A DNA stretch of 64,000 nucleotides from Citrobacter koseri (GCA_900446925.1 UAVY01000004.1:248001-312000), one strand, 5' to 3'; positions 42,241 through 55,450 are shown, counted from the stretch's first letter. Program-made: numbers and translations. Notes: generated by a model not told the origin, from the letters alone.

Positions 42241-43443
42241 TCAGGCAGTCAGACGGCTCGCGTCTTGCGCGATAACCAGTTCTTCGTTGGTTGGGATAAC
42301 CACCGCAGGACGGGTACCTTCTTTGTTGATGAAACCAGATTTGCCGAAACGGGCAGCCAGGTTACGTTCGTGATCGACTTCAAAGCCCAGCACGCCCAGT
42401 TTGCCCAGAGACAGCTCACGCACCATCGCCGCGTTTTCACCGATACCGCCAGTGAAGACCACTGCGTCCAGACGACCTTCCATCAGCGCGGTGTAAGAGC
42501 CGATGTATTTCGCCAGACGGTGGCAGTATACGTCCATCGCACGTTTCGCATCTTCTTTAGCGGTGTAGTTGTCTTCAACATAACGGCAGTCGCTGGTGAC
42601 TTCGGTCAGACCCAACAGACCTGATTCTTTGGTCAGCATTTTGTTGATCTGATCGATGTTCATGCCCAGGTTGTCATGCAGGAAGAAGATGATTGCCGGG
42701 TCGATGTCACCGGTACGGGTGCCCATCACCAGACCTTCCAGCGGGGTCAGACCCATAGAGGTGTCAACGCACTGGCCGTTGCGGATTGCAGAAACGGAAC
42801 CACCGTTGCCCAGATGGCAGGTGATGATGTTCAGTTCTTCAACCGGCTTGTTCAGCATTTTTGCGGCTTCCTGAGTCACATAGTAGTGGCTGGTGCCGTG
42901 GAAACCGTAACGACGTACGCCGTGTTCTTTGTACAGGCTGTACGGCAGGGCATACAGGTAAGACTCTTCCGGCATAGTCTGATGGAACGCGGTGTCGAAC
43001 ACTGCAACGTTCTTTTCTTTCAGTTCCGGGAAGGATTTCAGCGCTTCAGTAATCCCGATCAGGTGAGCCGGGTTGTGCAGCGGAGCGAACGGCGCAGCGT
43101 CTTTGATGCCCTGGATAACGGAGTCATCAATGACCACGGAGCTGGTATACTTCTCGCCGCCGTGTACGATACGGTGACCAATTGCGGTCAACTGCGCAGA
43201 CAGTTCTGGTTTTTGTGCCAGAATAGTATTAACAATAAAGTTCAGCGCTTCACTGTGAGCGGCGCCTGCACCTAAAGCCGCTTCTTGTTTATTGCCGTCC
43301 ATTTTCCATTTGATACGTGCTTCAGGAAGATGGAAACATTCGGCTAAACCAGAAAGGTATTCTTCACCGTTCGCTGCATCGATGATTGCAAATTTCAGTG
43401 AGGAGCTACCGCAGTTCAGAACCAGTACTAACTTACTCGACAT
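42241..43443 (-). CDS. ackA: AckA, acetate kinase
   Basis: AckA converts acetyl phosphate and ADP to acetate and ATP. The 400 residues are intact, with NCGSSSLK near the N-terminus, [11 protein letters not shown], and the adenosine-binding [11 protein letters not shown]. It is upstream of pta with a 76-base gap, as in E. coli, and divergent from yfbV. Confidence 0.97.
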   Translation of the reverse strand: MSSKLVLVLNCGSSSLKFAIIDAANGEEYLSGLAECFHLPEARIKWKMDGNKQEAALGAGAAHSEALNFIVNTILAQKPELSAQLTAIGHRIVHGGEKYTSSVVIDDSVIQGIKDAAPFAPLHNPAHLIGITEALKSFPELKEKNVAVFDTAFHQTMPEESYLYALPYSLYKEHGVRRYGFHGTSHYYVTQEAAKMLNKPVEELNIITCHLGNGGSVSAIRNGQCVDTSMGLTPLEGLVMGTRTGDIDPAIIFFLHDNLGMNIDQINKMLTKESGLLGLTEVTSDCRYVEDNYTAKEDAKRAMDVYCHRLAKYIGSYTALMEGRLDAVVFTGGIGENAAMVRELSLGKLGVLGFEVDHERNLAARFGKSGFINKEGTRPAVVIPTNEELVIAQDASRLTA

Positions 43444-43781
43444 GGAAGTACCTATTTATGATACGTGGCTAAAAAAACGTCAGTGAGCCATAGAGCGTAA
43501 CGCATGATGACGCTGACGTTTATGATTAACATCATGCGCAATAATCTTTTTCGGCATGATGGAAGAAATACCTTTGAGTCTATGCCATTTTGCGTATTTT
43601 TCAGCCAATGGCATACTATATGTAAATTTGACGACTCAATGATTTTGGACTACTGGCCTTAGAGGCCGACACAGGATACCTGATAGTGGGTATCAATGAC
43701 AAAATGTTTTGAACGATGTCCCTTGCAGTTGTTGTTTTGCACAAATTTTTGAATTTTTATATGTGAAGTTGAGGTAAAGCC
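43444..43781. other. Divergent ackA / yfbV intergenic region
   Basis: 338 bases without a gene. It must hold the ackA-pta promoter(s) and the yfbV promoter; I see no convincing hairpin or operator in it. Confidence 0.6.
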
Positions 43782-44237
43782 ATGTCGACACCGGATAATC
43801 GCTCCGTGAATTTTTTTAGTTTGTTTCGCCGGGGGCAGCACTACGCAAAGACGTGGCCGATGGAAAAGCGCCTTGCGCCGGTCTTTGTTGAGAACCGCGT
43901 GATTCGTATGACGCGTTACGCCATTCGCTTTATGCCGCCGATCGCGGTGTTTACGCTGTGCTGGCAAATCGCGCTGGGCGGTCAGTTAGGCCCGGCGGTT
44001 GCCACAGCCCTGTTTGCGCTCAGTTTACCGATGCAAGGCATGTGGTGGCTGGGAAAACGCTCCGTTACGCCACTCCCGCCTTCCATCCTGAACTGGTTCT
44101 ATGAGGTTCGGGGAAAATTGCAGGAAGCCGGGCAGGCGTTGTCGCCGGTAGAAGGCAAGCCGGATTACCAGGCATTAGCTGACACGCTTAAGCGCGCCTT
44201 CAAACAACTGGATAAAACTTTCCTTGATGATTTGTAA
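43782..44237 (+). CDS. yfbV: YfbV, UPF0208 inner-membrane protein
   Basis: A 151-residue protein with two central membrane segments ([37 protein letters not shown]). In E. coli it affects the position of the Ter macrodomain. It is intact, starts after GAGGTAAAG, and is divergent from ackA. Confidence 0.94.
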   Translation: MSTPDNRSVNFFSLFRRGQHYAKTWPMEKRLAPVFVENRVIRMTRYAIRFMPPIAVFTLCWQIALGGQLGPAVATALFALSLPMQGMWWLGKRSVTPLPPSILNWFYEVRGKLQEAGQALSPVEGKPDYQALADTLKRAFKQLDKTFLDDL

Positions 44238-44258
44238 TTGACCCCTGATTACGCATAT

Positions 44259-44289
44259 AAAAGAAGGCATACCAATGCCTTCTTTTTTT
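44259..44289 (+). terminator. Rho-independent terminator of yfbV
   Basis: AGAAGGCAT, loop ACCA, ATGCCTTCT, then seven Ts. Confidence 0.9.
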
Positions 44290-44305
44290 GACCGCAGTAG
44301 AGTGA

Positions 44306-45487
<1,182 letters not shown>

Positions 45488-45497
45488 ACATGATTTA

Positions 45498-45523
45498 GCC
45501 CCGCATTGTTGGGGCTTTTTTAT
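45498..45523 (+). terminator. Rho-independent terminator of yfbU-yfbT
   Basis: GCCCC, loop GCATTGTT, GGGGC, then six Ts. Confidence 0.85.
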
Positions 45524-45564
45524 GGCAGAATCAGTCCATCCCTCTCATTTAACAAGGATATGTT

Positions 45565-47397
45565 GTGAACGGTGAATTGATATGGGTTCTCTCCTTACTG
45601 GCGATTGCCGTTATCTTGTTTGCGACGGGCAAAGTGCGCATGGACGCGATTGCTTTGCTGGTCATTGTCGCCTTTGTTCTGAGTGGAACATTGAGCATCT
45701 CAGAGGCCTTTTCCGGCTTCAGCGATCCTAACGTTGTTCTGATTGCCGCCTTGTTCATTATCGGCGACGGTCTGGTGCGTACCGGCGTCGCGACGGTCAT
45801 GGGCGCCTGGCTGGTGAAAATGGCCGGTAGCAGCGAAGTCAAAATGCTGGTGCTGCTGATGATCACCGTTGCCGGGCTTGGCGCGTTTATGAGTTCAACC
45901 GGCGTGGTCGCTATTTTCATCCCGGTGGTGTTAAGCGTTTCTATGCGTATGCAGACCTCGCCTTCACGCCTGATGATGCCGCTCAGTTTTGCCGGTCTTA
46001 TCAGCGGCATGATGACGCTGGTGGCGACGCCGCCCAACCTGGTGGTGAACAGTGAACTGCTGCGCGAAGGGCTGCACGGTTTTAGCTTCTTTAGCGTCAC
46101 GCCGATTGGGCTGGTGGTGCTGTTCCTCGGCATTATCTACATGCTGGTGATGCGCTTTATGTTGAAAGGGGATGATGCGTCGCAGCAGCGTGATGGCTGG
46201 AAGCGTCGCGCCTTTCGCGATTTAATCAAAGAGTACCGTCTGACCGGTCGCGCTCGTCGGCTTGCCATTCGTCCAGGTTCGCCGATGGTCGGCCAGCGTC
46301 TGGATGACCTCAAGCTGCGTGAACGCTATGGCGCGAACGTGAATCGGCGTTGAACGCTGGCGGCGCTTTCGGCGCGTTATTGTTAACGTCAATGGGGTGT
46401 CGGAATTTCGCGCCCGCGATGTGTTACTGATCGATATGTCTGCCGCCGAGGTGGATCTCCGGGAATTTTGCAGCGAGCAAACTGCTGGAGCCGATGGTTT
46501 TACGCGGCGAGTATTTTTCCGATCAGGCGCTGGATGTGGGTATGCGGAAATCTCCCTGATTCCCGAATCGGAACTGATTGGCAAATCGGTGCGCGAGATC
46601 GGTTTTCGTACGCGCTATGGCCTGAATGTCGTCGGTCTGAAGCGTGACGGCGTGGCAATCGAAGGGTCGCTTGCTGATGAAGCGCTGTTAATGGGCGACA
46701 TTATTCTGGTGGTGGGAAACTGGAAGCTGATTGGTCAACTGGCGAAGCAGGGCCGTGACTTCGTGGTGCTGAATATGCCTGTGGAAGTGAGCGACGCCTC
46801 CCCGGCGCACAGCCAGGCGCCGCATGCGATCTTCTGTCTGGTGCTGATGGTTGCGCTGATGCTGACCGATGAGATCCCTAACCCGATCGCGGCAATCATT
46901 GCTTGCCTGCTGATGGGGAAATTCCGCTGTATTGATGCAGAAAGCTCCTACAAAGCGATTCACTGGCCGAGCATTATCCTGATTGTCGGGATGATGCCTT
47001 TTGCGCTGGCGTTGCAAAAGACCGGCGGCGTTGATCTGGTCGTTAAAGGATTGATGGATGTCGGCGGCGGTTATGGCCCCTATATGATGCTGGCATGTCT
47101 GTTTGTGCTGTGCGCCACCATCGGGCTGTTTATTTCCAATACCGCGACCGCCGTGCTGATGGCGCCGATAGCCCTTGCGGCAGCGAAGTCGATGGGGGTG
47201 TCACCGTATCCTTTCGCGATGGTGGTGGCAATGGCGGCGTCGGCGGCGTTCATGACGCCGGTCTCCTCGCCGGTAAACACGCTGGTTCTGGGGCGGGGAA
47301 CTACAGTTTTAGCGACTTTGTTAAGATCGGGTGCCGTTTACGATAATCGTTATGGCGGTATGCGTGGTGATGATCCCCGGTGCTGTTTCCGTTCTGA
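45565..47397 (+). CDS. yfbS: YfbS, putative divalent-anion transporter with TrkA-C domains (six apparent indels)
   Basis: A 610-residue SLC13-type permease with two soluble TrkA-C domains in the middle ([40 protein letters not shown]) between membrane blocks. The substrate is unknown. One-base indels: extra A 46342-46343, extra A 46489-46491, missing G 46544, missing C near 47293, missing G near 47330, extra C near 47385. They cancel, and the protein ends VVMIPVLFPF with TGA at 47395-47397, the E. coli length. The start is GTG. Confidence 0.92.
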
Positions 47398-47402
47398 CGG
47401 GA

Positions 47403-47480
47403 GCCGGATGGCGGCGTGAACGCCTTATCCGGCCTACCGCTACATTTGTAGGCCGGATAAGCGAATTAGCGCCATCCGGC
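47403..47480. repeat. REP pair between yfbS and yfbR
   Basis: GCCGGATGGCGGCG...CGCCTTATCCGGCCTAC and TAGGCCGGATAAGCG...GCGCCATCCGGC in opposite orientation, between convergent genes. Confidence 0.9.
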
Positions 47481-47488
47481 AAAACGAT

Positions 47489-48095
47489 TTATAGCGGCGA
47501 ATCCTGGCTGATTTCATCCAGCGAGAGGTGAAAAACTGGGCACAAACACCGCCATAAAAATAGTCCATCTCTTCGCTGCGGCGCGACGCCAGGGTTTTTT
47601 CCAGTCGCGTTTTTGCCCAGCAGGAATTCATTATTGCCCGCCGATAACTCTTCCAGACACTTCAGATAGGCGCAAAGCGCGTCGGCTTGCTTCACAACCG
47701 ATTTTCTCTTCTTCGCTGTAAAGCATGTTCGTCGATCAGCGGTGCGAAAAATATCGCGCAGTTCGTCAGGAACCATATCCACCAGTTTTTGTTGGGCAAT
47801 TTTCTCAATCGCTTTGTATTCCTGCGCGATTTGCGAGTTGAAGTATTTCACCGGGGGTCGGGAGATCGCCGGTCAACACTTCAGAGGCATCGTGGTACAT
47901 CGCCAGTAGCGCAATACGCTCGGCATTGACCTGGCCGCCGAATTTGCGATTTTTGATAGCGGCAAGCGCGTGGGCGACCATCGCCACCTGCAAACTGTGT
48001 TCGGAGACGTTTTCGGTGCGCACGTTGCGCATCAATGGCCAGCGGTTAATCAGTTTCAGGCGGGAGAGGTGGGCAAAAAAATGGCTCTGCTTCAT
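47489..48095 (-). CDS. yfbR: YfbR, 5'-deoxynucleotidase (seven apparent insertions)
   Basis: YfbR is an HD-domain phosphohydrolase that releases phosphate from deoxynucleoside 5'-monophosphates. The HD motif is [17 protein letters not shown], with the upstream SEHSLQVA. Seven single-base insertions break it: G run 47853-47857, then A or T runs at 47747-47751, 47720-47722, 47702-47705, 47610-47614, 47556-47560 and 47531-47535. Taking one base from each gives exactly 199 residues ending DEISQDSPL, as in E. coli. All seven are one-base gains in short runs. Confidence 0.9.
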
Positions 48096-48199
48096 AGTGA
48101 CCTTTTCATGATGACAACCTGAGGGTCATTGTGCGCAGAGAAGGCCATCGGATGCAAATACTCGTCTTTCTCACGTTGCATCCGACGGCCAGTTTACGG

Positions 48200-49420
48200 T
48201 TACAGCTGATGATACCCCTGACAGGAAGCGCCCGAATTTACTCAGCGACATTTCAATGTCGTCAATACGAGGCAGCGTTACAATGCGGAAGTGATCCGGC
48301 CAGGGCCAGTTGAACGCGGTTCCCTGCACCAGCAGCACTTTTTCCTGCAACAGGAAGTCGAGCACCATCTTCTGGTCATCGTGGATGTTAAAGCGCTTCG
48401 CATCTATTTTCGGGAACATATACAGTGCACCGCGCGGTTTCACGCAGGAAACGCCCGGAATATCGTTAATCAGTTCCCACGCGCGGTTACGTTGTTCATA
48501 CAAACGCCCCGCCCGGCATGATGAATTCGCTAATACTCTGGTAGCCGCCCAGCGCCGTCTGGATCGCGTGCTGCGCCGGAACGTTGGCGCACAGACGCAT
48601 TGATGCCAGCATCTCCAGCCCTTCAATGTAGCCTTTGGCGTGTTTTTTCGGCCCATTCAGCACCATCCAGCCCTGGCGGAATCCGGCGACGCGATAGGTT
48701 TTGGACAGCCCGTTGAACGTAATGGTCAGCAAATCCGGCGCCAGTGCGGCGATAGAATGATGCTCAGCGTCGTCGTAGAGGATCTTGTCGTAAATCTCAT
48801 CCGGCGAAAATGATCAGATTATGTTGACGGGCAATCTCGACGATCTCCATCAGCAGCTCTTTGGAGTAAACCGCGCCGGTTGGGTTATTCGGGTTGATTA
48901 TCACAATGCCACGGGTACGCGGCGTGATTTTGGCGCGGATGTCGTCGAGATCCGGGAACCAGTCAGAAGATTCATCGCAAAGATAGTGTACCGCTTTGCC
49001 GCTGGAGAGCGAGACTGCCGCTGTCCACAGCGGGTAATCCGGCGCGGGAACCAGCATTTCGTCCCCGCTGTTCAGCAACGCCTGCATTGCCTGCACGATC
49101 AATTCGGATACGCCGTTACCAATATAGATATCTTCTACGGTGATGTCGCGCATACCGCGCGCCTGGTAATGCTGCATGATCGCTTTGCGTGCGGAATACA
49201 GACCCTTTGAATCGCAATACCCCTGCGCCGTTGGCAAATTGCGGATGACATCGACCAGGATCTCATCAGGCGCTTCAAAACCAAAAGGGGCGGGGTTGCC
49301 GATGTTCAGTTTCAGAACTTTATTGCCTTCTTCTTCCAGGCGTTTCGCTTCTTTCAGAACAGGGCCGCGGATGTCATAACAGACATTTTCTAGTTTGCTG
49401 GATTTTTCAATGGGGGACAT
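48200..49420 (-). CDS. alaA: AlaA, glutamate-pyruvate aminotransferase (three apparent frameshifts)
   Basis: AlaA makes alanine from pyruvate and glutamate; it is a fold-type I PLP enzyme. PLP lysine lies in NGLSKTYRVAGFRQGW; NPNNPTGAVYS and VSELIVQAMQALL are family segments. Extra bases at 48801-48802 (IIFADEIYDK), 48507-48510 (MPGGRLYEQRNR) and 48214-48217 near the end (FLSGYHQL) break it. Corrected length is 405 residues, the E. coli length. Confidence 0.94.
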
Positions 49421-50355
49421 GAATCTTGACCTTTTTAGCTGTTATCGCCACTCCCTGCCGTGGAAGTCAGCACGGAACAATGTACTCCCACAGCGGTGAG
49501 TTTTGAAGGGTCAGCAGTAGAAGATTTTGCTCAGGCTTAGTGTGGGATTGTGCTGTTAAGTCCTGCTTTAATGCCATTCTTGCAGTTTTTATTACTGCTT
49601 TTATTTATTTTATTGGTTTTTTGTTTTTAGTATCGGGCTTTTGTGTGGTTGTATGTTTTGTTAAAAAATAGTCTAAACTCAGGGAGGAAAGTGTTAGCGG
49701 CGTCAGCATAACTCAATTATCAGGAAAATACTGAATGCTTTTACGAAACTACTGTTATCGCCATGATCTGTAAACGTTAGGGTGTAAATCTATTGTTAAG
49801 TAGAATTAATGAGTAGTGGCGATCTTAATTAATTATTATTTAATATTTAAAAAGCACCTGCTGGTGAGATTAATAATACATAATTTTCTTAGTTAAGATA
49901 ACATAATCACGCTTCAGATTATTCGTATTAAGGCTTATAAATATAGTGGTTTTGGGTTAAGATAAGCCCCAGGAAATGGTGCGCAGTCTGCGTTGTCTGC
50001 TAATTTTTATGACGAGCATCTATAACTAACTTGTTGCTCAGTAGGCTTTTTTTGTGTCGGTAAATGTCCGTTAACTTCTTTTACATTTACAAAATTACAC
50101 GTTTATCCTTAGCAGAATTCCGTTGTTACCTAAAAAGGTATGCGTCTTCTCCTCGATATATCCCTGGTAATGACCTCTGGGATTATTCGAAAAGAAAGGA
50201 GAAGAGGTTGTTAGCAGCACCAAATACATTTTTACTTTCACTTGGTTACGCAAGTGAAACGGCGAGGGAAGCACATTACAAATGGAATTGTTTGTTTATG
50301 AACACACAGCATTAACCAGGTCAGCATGGTATGACCCGCCAGTAAGTGAAAAATT
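49421..50355. other. Long AT-rich alaA / lrhA intergenic region
   Basis: 935 bases between divergent genes. About 49560-50060 is visibly AT-rich, with runs such as TTAATTAATTATTATTTAAT, and may be an H-NS-bound regulatory region or a long lrhA leader. An 83-codon open frame at 50064-50315 lacks homology and a good ribosome site; I do not call it. Confidence 0.6.
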
Positions 50356-51294
50356 ATGATAAATGCAAATCGTCCGATAATTAACCTCGACCTCGATCTG
50401 CTGAGAACGTTTGTTGCTGTTGCCGATCTGAACACGTTCGCCGCTGCGGCGGCGGCGGTGTGTCGTACTCAGTCTGCGGTGAGTCAGCAAATGCAGCGTC
50501 TTGAGCAGCTTGTGGGCAAGGAGTTGTTCGCCCGTCATGGTCGTAACAAGCTGTTGACTGAACACGGTATCCAGCTTCTGGGTTACGCCAGAAAAATCCT
50601 GCGCTTTAATGATGAGGCGTGCTCATCATTGATGTTTAGCAATCTTCAGGGCGTATTAACAATTGGCGCTTCTGATGAATCCGCCGATACGATATTGCCT
50701 TTCTTGCTCAATCGGATCAGTTCGGTTTACCCGAAGCTTGCTCTGGATGTGAGGGTGAAACGTAACGCCTTTATGGTGGATATGCTGAAATCGCAGGAAG
50801 TGGATTTGATTGTCACTACGCACCGTCCGGGATCTTTCGAGTTCCTGAACCTGCGCACATCGCCGACACACTGGTATTGCGCGGCGGAATATGTGTTACA
50901 GAAGGGGGAACCGATCCCGCTGGTGTTGTTAGACGATCCCAGCCCGTTCCGCGATATCGTATTAGCGACGTTGAATGCGGCGAATATTCCCTGGCGCCTT
51001 GCCTATGTGGCCTCAACGTTAGCGGCGGTACGCGCGGCCGTAAAAGCCGGACTGGGAATCACCGCGCGACCGGTCGAGATGATGAGCCCGGATTTACGCG
51101 TGCTCGGCGCTGCGGATGGATTACCGCCGTTGCCAGACACGGAATACTTACTGTGTCGCGATCCATCAGGCCAGAACGAACTGGCGCAGGTTATCTATCA
51201 GGCGATGGACAGTTACCAAAACCCCTGGCAATACAGTCAGTTTACTCCCGAAGGAGGAGACGATTCGCTGATGGTTGAAGGTGACTTTGAGTAG
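50356..51294 (+). CDS. lrhA: LrhA, LysR-type regulator of motility and RpoS
   Basis: LrhA represses flhDC and affects RpoS stability in E. coli. The 312 residues have an N-terminal winged helix ([40 protein letters not shown]) and a LysR substrate-binding domain. It is intact. It precedes nuoA with a 628-base gap, as in E. coli, and is transcribed away from alaA. Confidence 0.95.
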   Translation: MINANRPIINLDLDLLRTFVAVADLNTFAAAAAAVCRTQSAVSQQMQRLEQLVGKELFARHGRNKLLTEHGIQLLGYARKILRFNDEACSSLMFSNLQGVLTIGASDESADTILPFLLNRISSVYPKLALDVRVKRNAFMVDMLKSQEVDLIVTTHRPGSFEFLNLRTSPTHWYCAAEYVLQKGEPIPLVLLDDPSPFRDIVLATLNAANIPWRLAYVASTLAAVRAAVKAGLGITARPVEMMSPDLRVLGAADGLPPLPDTEYLLCRDPSGQNELAQVIYQAMDSYQNPWQYSQFTPEGGDDSLMVEGDFE

Positions 51295-51922
51295 CCAGTC
51301 ACAAAAAAAACGTTATAAAATGTAAGTGTAAAAAAGGGCCGCTGATGCTGAAAAAACATCCAGCGGTTCTTTTTTTATACAATTTACCGGCGTTTCGAAC
51401 GTAAATGCGGGAAAAAGCCTAAAAAATCAGTAAGTAGTCATTAACCTGTTAATTTGGATGAAAAATAGGCACTGACGGTCAGGTTTTGTTTCCATGTTAA
51501 AAAACTAGAGAAATTGTTGCTGTTTTTTATGGCGGATTAACAAAAGCGTGTCACAGATCAAGAAAATACTCCCATTTAGGGGGAGGCATCTGCGTAAAAT
51601 CCTGTCAAAATAGGAGTGTATTATCTCATTTACTTCACAACGGACACGATTCAACAACATTAAATTCGGGCTGGTGATGCGATCGAAATCAGTCAAAATG
51701 GCATTAAATGTTAATGGTGTTGGGTCGATGTAAATTAATGTGAGGAAACTTTTGTTAAAGTTGACAAAAGGTTATAGAAAGGAGTAAAAAACCACATCAA
51801 TTAGCTGTTTAATCATTTCCTACAGTGATTGTAAGGTTTTTTTTATTCCTCCCCATGAATCGATGTGGCGTTCATCTGCCGAAAAGAGCAGAGAATTTGG
51901 CGCTACTTTTGATGAGTAAGCA
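51295..51922. other. lrhA-nuoA intergenic region with nuo promoter
   Basis: 628 bases without a gene. A terminator follows lrhA. The rest is AT-rich and should contain the nuo promoter and long leader known in E. coli for regulation by ArcA, NarL, Fis and others; I cannot assign single sites. A 63-codon minus-strand frame at 51505-51696 has no support. Confidence 0.65.
51339..51377 (+). terminator. Rho-independent terminator of lrhA
   Basis: CCGCTGATG, loop CTGAAAAAA, CATCCAGCGG with one bulge, then TTCTTTTTTT. Confidence 0.8.
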
Positions 51923-52366
51923 ATGAGTATGTCAACATCCACTGAAATCATCGCTCATCACTGGGCATTCGCTATCTTTCTTATTATTGCCATTGGCCTG
52001 TGCTGCCTGATGCTCGTCGGCGGTTGGTTTTTAGGCGGTCGCGCGCGCGCGAGGTCGAAAAACACCCCGTTTGAATCAGGTATCGACTCGGTCGGCTCCG
52101 CCCGCTTACGCCTGTCTGCCAAGTTTTACCTGGTAGCCATGTTCTTCGTTATCTTCGACGTTGAAGCGCTGTATCTGTTCGCATGGTCGACCTCTATCCG
52201 TGAAAGCGGTTGGGTAGGCTTTGTGGAAGCTGCAATTTTTATTTTTGTGTTACTGGCTGGTCTGGTTTATCTGGTGCGTATTGGCGCGCTGGACTGGACG
52301 CCCGCGCGTTCACGCCGCGAGCGTATGAACCCGGAAACGAACAGTATCGCTAATCGTCAACGCTAA
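51923..52366 (+). CDS. nuoA: NuoA, NADH:quinone oxidoreductase subunit A
   Basis: NuoA is a small membrane subunit of complex I close to the quinone tunnel. The 147 residues have three membrane segments and the conserved loop [20 protein letters not shown]. It is intact and first in the operon. Confidence 0.97.
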   Translation: MSMSTSTEIIAHHWAFAIFLIIAIGLCCLMLVGGWFLGGRARARSKNTPFESGIDSVGSARLRLSAKFYLVAMFFVIFDVEALYLFAWSTSIRESGWVGFVEAAIFIFVLLAGLVYLVRIGALDWTPARSRRERMNPETNSIANRQR

Positions 52367-52381
52367 CCGCGAGGCATTAAG

Positions 52382-53056
52382 ATGGATTATACGCTCACCC
52401 GCATAGATCCCAACGGTGAGAATGACCGTTACCCCCTGCAAAAACAGGAGATCGTAACCGACCCCCTGGAGCAAGAAATCAACAAAAGCGTGTACATGGG
52501 CAAGCTCGAACACGCGCTGCATGACATGGTTAACTGGGGTCGTAAGAATTCAATTTGGCCGTATAACTTCGGCCTTTCCTGCTGCTATGTCGAGATGGTG
52601 ACCTCTTTTACCGCTGTGCATGACGTGGCGCGCTTCGGCGCGGAAGTACTGCGTGCTTCGCCGCGTCAGGCCGACCTGATGGTGGTAGCGGGAACATGCT
52701 TTACCAAGATGGCGCCTGTTATTCAGCGTTTGTATGACCAGATGCTGGAGCCGAAGTGGGTGATTTCCATGGGGGCATGCGCTAACTCTGGCGGTATGTA
52801 CGATATTTATTCGGTTGTGCAGGGCGTTGATAAATTTATCCCGGTAGATGTGTATATCCCGGGCTGCCCGCCGCGCCCCGAAGCGTACATGCAGGCGCTG
52901 ATGTTGTTGCAGGAATCAATTGGCAAAGAACGTCGTCCGCTCTCCTGGGTGGTTGGCGATCAGGGCGTTTATCGCGCCAATATGCAGTCAGAGCGCGAAC
53001 GTAAACGCGGCGAACGCATTGCAGTAACGAATCTACGTACACCAGACGAGATTTAA
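52382..53056 (+). CDS. nuoB: NuoB, NADH:quinone oxidoreductase subunit B
   Basis: NuoB carries cluster N2, the last Fe-S centre before quinone. The adjacent cysteines are in LSCCYVEM, with others in GTCFTKM and PGCPPRPEA. It has 224 residues, four more than E. coli K-12: [13 protein letters not shown] here against MGKLNDMVN there. Longer forms like this occur in other enterobacteria, so it is probably the ancestral form. Confidence 0.96.
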   Translation: MDYTLTRIDPNGENDRYPLQKQEIVTDPLEQEINKSVYMGKLEHALHDMVNWGRKNSIWPYNFGLSCCYVEMVTSFTAVHDVARFGAEVLRASPRQADLMVVAGTCFTKMAPVIQRLYDQMLEPKWVISMGACANSGGMYDIYSVVQGVDKFIPVDVYIPGCPPRPEAYMQALMLLQESIGKERRPLSWVVGDQGVYRANMQSERERKRGERIAVTNLRTPDEI

Positions 53057-53141
53057 TTTGCGCCTGTCGGCAGCAGACTTCACTTCGCTTATCACTACAT
53101 AAATAACGCGAAGCACTGCCGACTACCACGGACCATTTGCA

Positions 53142-54945
53142 ATGGTGAACAATATGACCGACTTAACCGCGCAAGACGCTGTATGGCAAACCCGGGATCA
53201 TCTGGATGACCCGGTCATTGGCGAACTGCGCAACCGTTTTGGGCCGGATGCCTTTACCGTTCAGGCGACCCGCACCGGGGTACCCGTTGTTTGGGTCAAG
53301 CGTGAACAATTACTGGAAGTTGGCGATTTCTTAAAGAAACTGCCGAAACCTTACGTCATGCTGTTTGACTTACACGGCATGGACGAGCGTCTGCGCACGC
53401 ACCGCGACGGGTTACCCGCTGCGGATTTTTCCGTTTTCTACCACCTGATCTCAATAGACCGCAATCGCGACATCATGCTCAAGGTGGCATTGTCTGAAAA
53501 CGACCTGCATGTGCCGACGTTTACCAAACTCTTCCCGAACGCCAACTGGTACGAGCGTGAAACCTGGGAAATGTTTGGTATCACGTTTGACGGCCACCCG
53601 CACCTGACGCGTCTGCTGATGCCGCCGACCTGGGAAGGGCATCCGCTGCGTAAAGACTACCCGGCGCGCGCCACCGAATTCGATCCGTTTGAGCTGACCA
53701 AAGCCAAGCAGGATCTGGAGATGGAAGCGCTGACCTTCAAACCGGAAGACTGGGGTATGCAACGCGGCACCGAAAACGAGGACTTTATGTTCCTCAACCT
53801 CGGTCCGAACCACCCGTCCTCACACGGCGCATTCCGTATCGTACTTCAGCTTGACGGCGAAGAAATTGTCGACTGCGTGCCTGACATCGGCTACCACCAC
53901 CGTGGCGCTGAGAAAATGGGCGAACGCCAGTCCTGGCACAGTTACATTCCGTATACCGACCGTATCGAATACCTCGGCGGCTGCGTCAACGAAATGCCGT
54001 ACGTACTGGCGGTAGAGAAACTGGCGGGTATTACCGTACCGGATCGCGTAAACGTGATTCGCGTTATGCTCTCCGAACTGTTTCGCATTAACAGCCACCT
54101 GCTGTACATCTCGACGTTTATTCAGGACGTCGGCGCGATGGACCCCGGTCTTCTTCGCCTTTACCGACCGTCAGAAAATTTACGATGTGGTGGAAGCGAT
54201 CACCGGTTTCCGTATGCACCCGGCCTGGTTCCGTATCGGCGGCGTCGCGCACGACCTGCCGCGCGGCTGGATCGCCTGCTGCGCGATTTCCTGGACTGGA
54301 TGCCGAAGCGTCTGGACTCCTACGAGAAAGCGGCGCTGCGCAACACCATCCTGAAAGGGCGTTCCCAGGGCGTTGCCGCTTACGGCAAGAAAGAAGCGCT
54401 GGACTGGGGCTGTACAGGCGCCGCGCTGCGTGCGACCGGTATTGATTTCGACGTGCGTAAATCACGTCCGTACTCTGGCTACGAGAACTTTGACTTTGAA
54501 ATCCCGGTTGGCGGCGGCGTGTCCGACTGCTATACCCGCGTGATGCTGAAAGTCGAAGAGCTGCGTCAGAGTTTGCGCATCCTTGAGCAGTGCCTCAATA
54601 ACATGCCGGAAGGCCCGTTCAAAGCGGATCACCCGCTGACGACGCCGCCGCCGAAAGAGCGCACGCTGCAACATATCGAAACCCTGATCACCCACTTCCT
54701 GCAAGTGTCGTGGGGCCCGGTCATGCCTGCGAATGAATCCTTCCAGATGGTAGAGGCGACCAAGGGTATTAACAGTTTACTACCTGACCAGCGATGGCAG
54801 CACCATGAGTTACCGTACTCGTATCCGTACCCCGAGCTATGCGCATTTGCAGCAGATTCCGGTGGCGGTGCGCGGCAGTCTGGTGTCTGACCTGATCGTT
54901 CATTTAGGTAGTATCGATTTTGTTATGTCAGATGTGGACCGCTAA
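53142..54945 (+). CDS. nuoC: NuoCD, fused subunit C/D of complex I (three apparent frameshifts)
   Basis: The fused 30-kDa and 49-kDa subunits, about 600 residues. The C domain is at 1-190 and the D domain (quinone site) holds [20 protein letters not shown] and [12 protein letters not shown]. An extra G at 54140-54141 (VGAMTPVFFAF), a missing G at 54270 ([13 protein letters not shown]) and an extra T at 54776-54778 ([13 protein letters not shown]) break the frame. Corrected, it ends [10 protein letters not shown] at 54945, matching E. coli. Confidence 0.95.
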
Positions 54946-54947
54946 TT

Positions 54948-55450
54948 ATGCACGAGAATCAACAACCACAAACCGAGGCTTTTGAGCTGAGTGCGGCAGA
55001 GCGTGAAGCCATTGAGCACGAGAAGCACCACTACGAAGACCCGCGTGCGGCGTCCATTGAAGCGCTGAAAATCGTACAGAAGCAGCGTGGCTGGGTGCCG
55101 GGATGGCGCGATCTACGCGATCGCCGACGTGCTGGGTATTCCGGCGAGCGATGTCGAAGGCGTCGCCACATTCTACAGCCAGATCTTCCGCCAGCCGGTC
55201 GGTCGCCATGTGATCCGTTACTGTGACAGCGTGGGTGTGCCATATCACCGGTTATCAGGGGATCCAGGCCGCGCTGGAGAAAAAACTCAATATCAAGCCG
55301 GGGCAGACGACCTTTGACGGTCGCTTTACGCTGCTGCCGACCTGTTGCCTGGGGAACTGCGACAAAGGGCCGAACATGATGATTGATGAGGATACTCACA
55401 GCCATCTGACCCCGGAAGCCATTCCCGAACTACTGGAGCGGTATAAATGA
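54948..55450 (+). CDS. nuoE: NuoE, complex I 24-kDa subunit (two apparent frameshifts)
   Basis: NuoE holds the 2Fe-2S cluster N1a in a thioredoxin-like fold; ligands lie in RYCDS..C and [11 protein letters not shown]. Extra G at 55100-55102 ([14 protein letters not shown]) and at 55233-55235 ([13 protein letters not shown]) break it; corrected length is 166 residues. The stop overlaps the nuoF start. Confidence 0.94.

Noticed and set aside
50064..50315. 83-codon open frame before lrhA
   Set aside because: No homology I recognise, no clear ribosome site, and it lies in an AT-rich leader; likely chance.
51505..51696. 63-codon minus-strand frame between lrhA and nuoA
   Set aside because: Lies in the nuo promoter region, with no family features or ribosome site.
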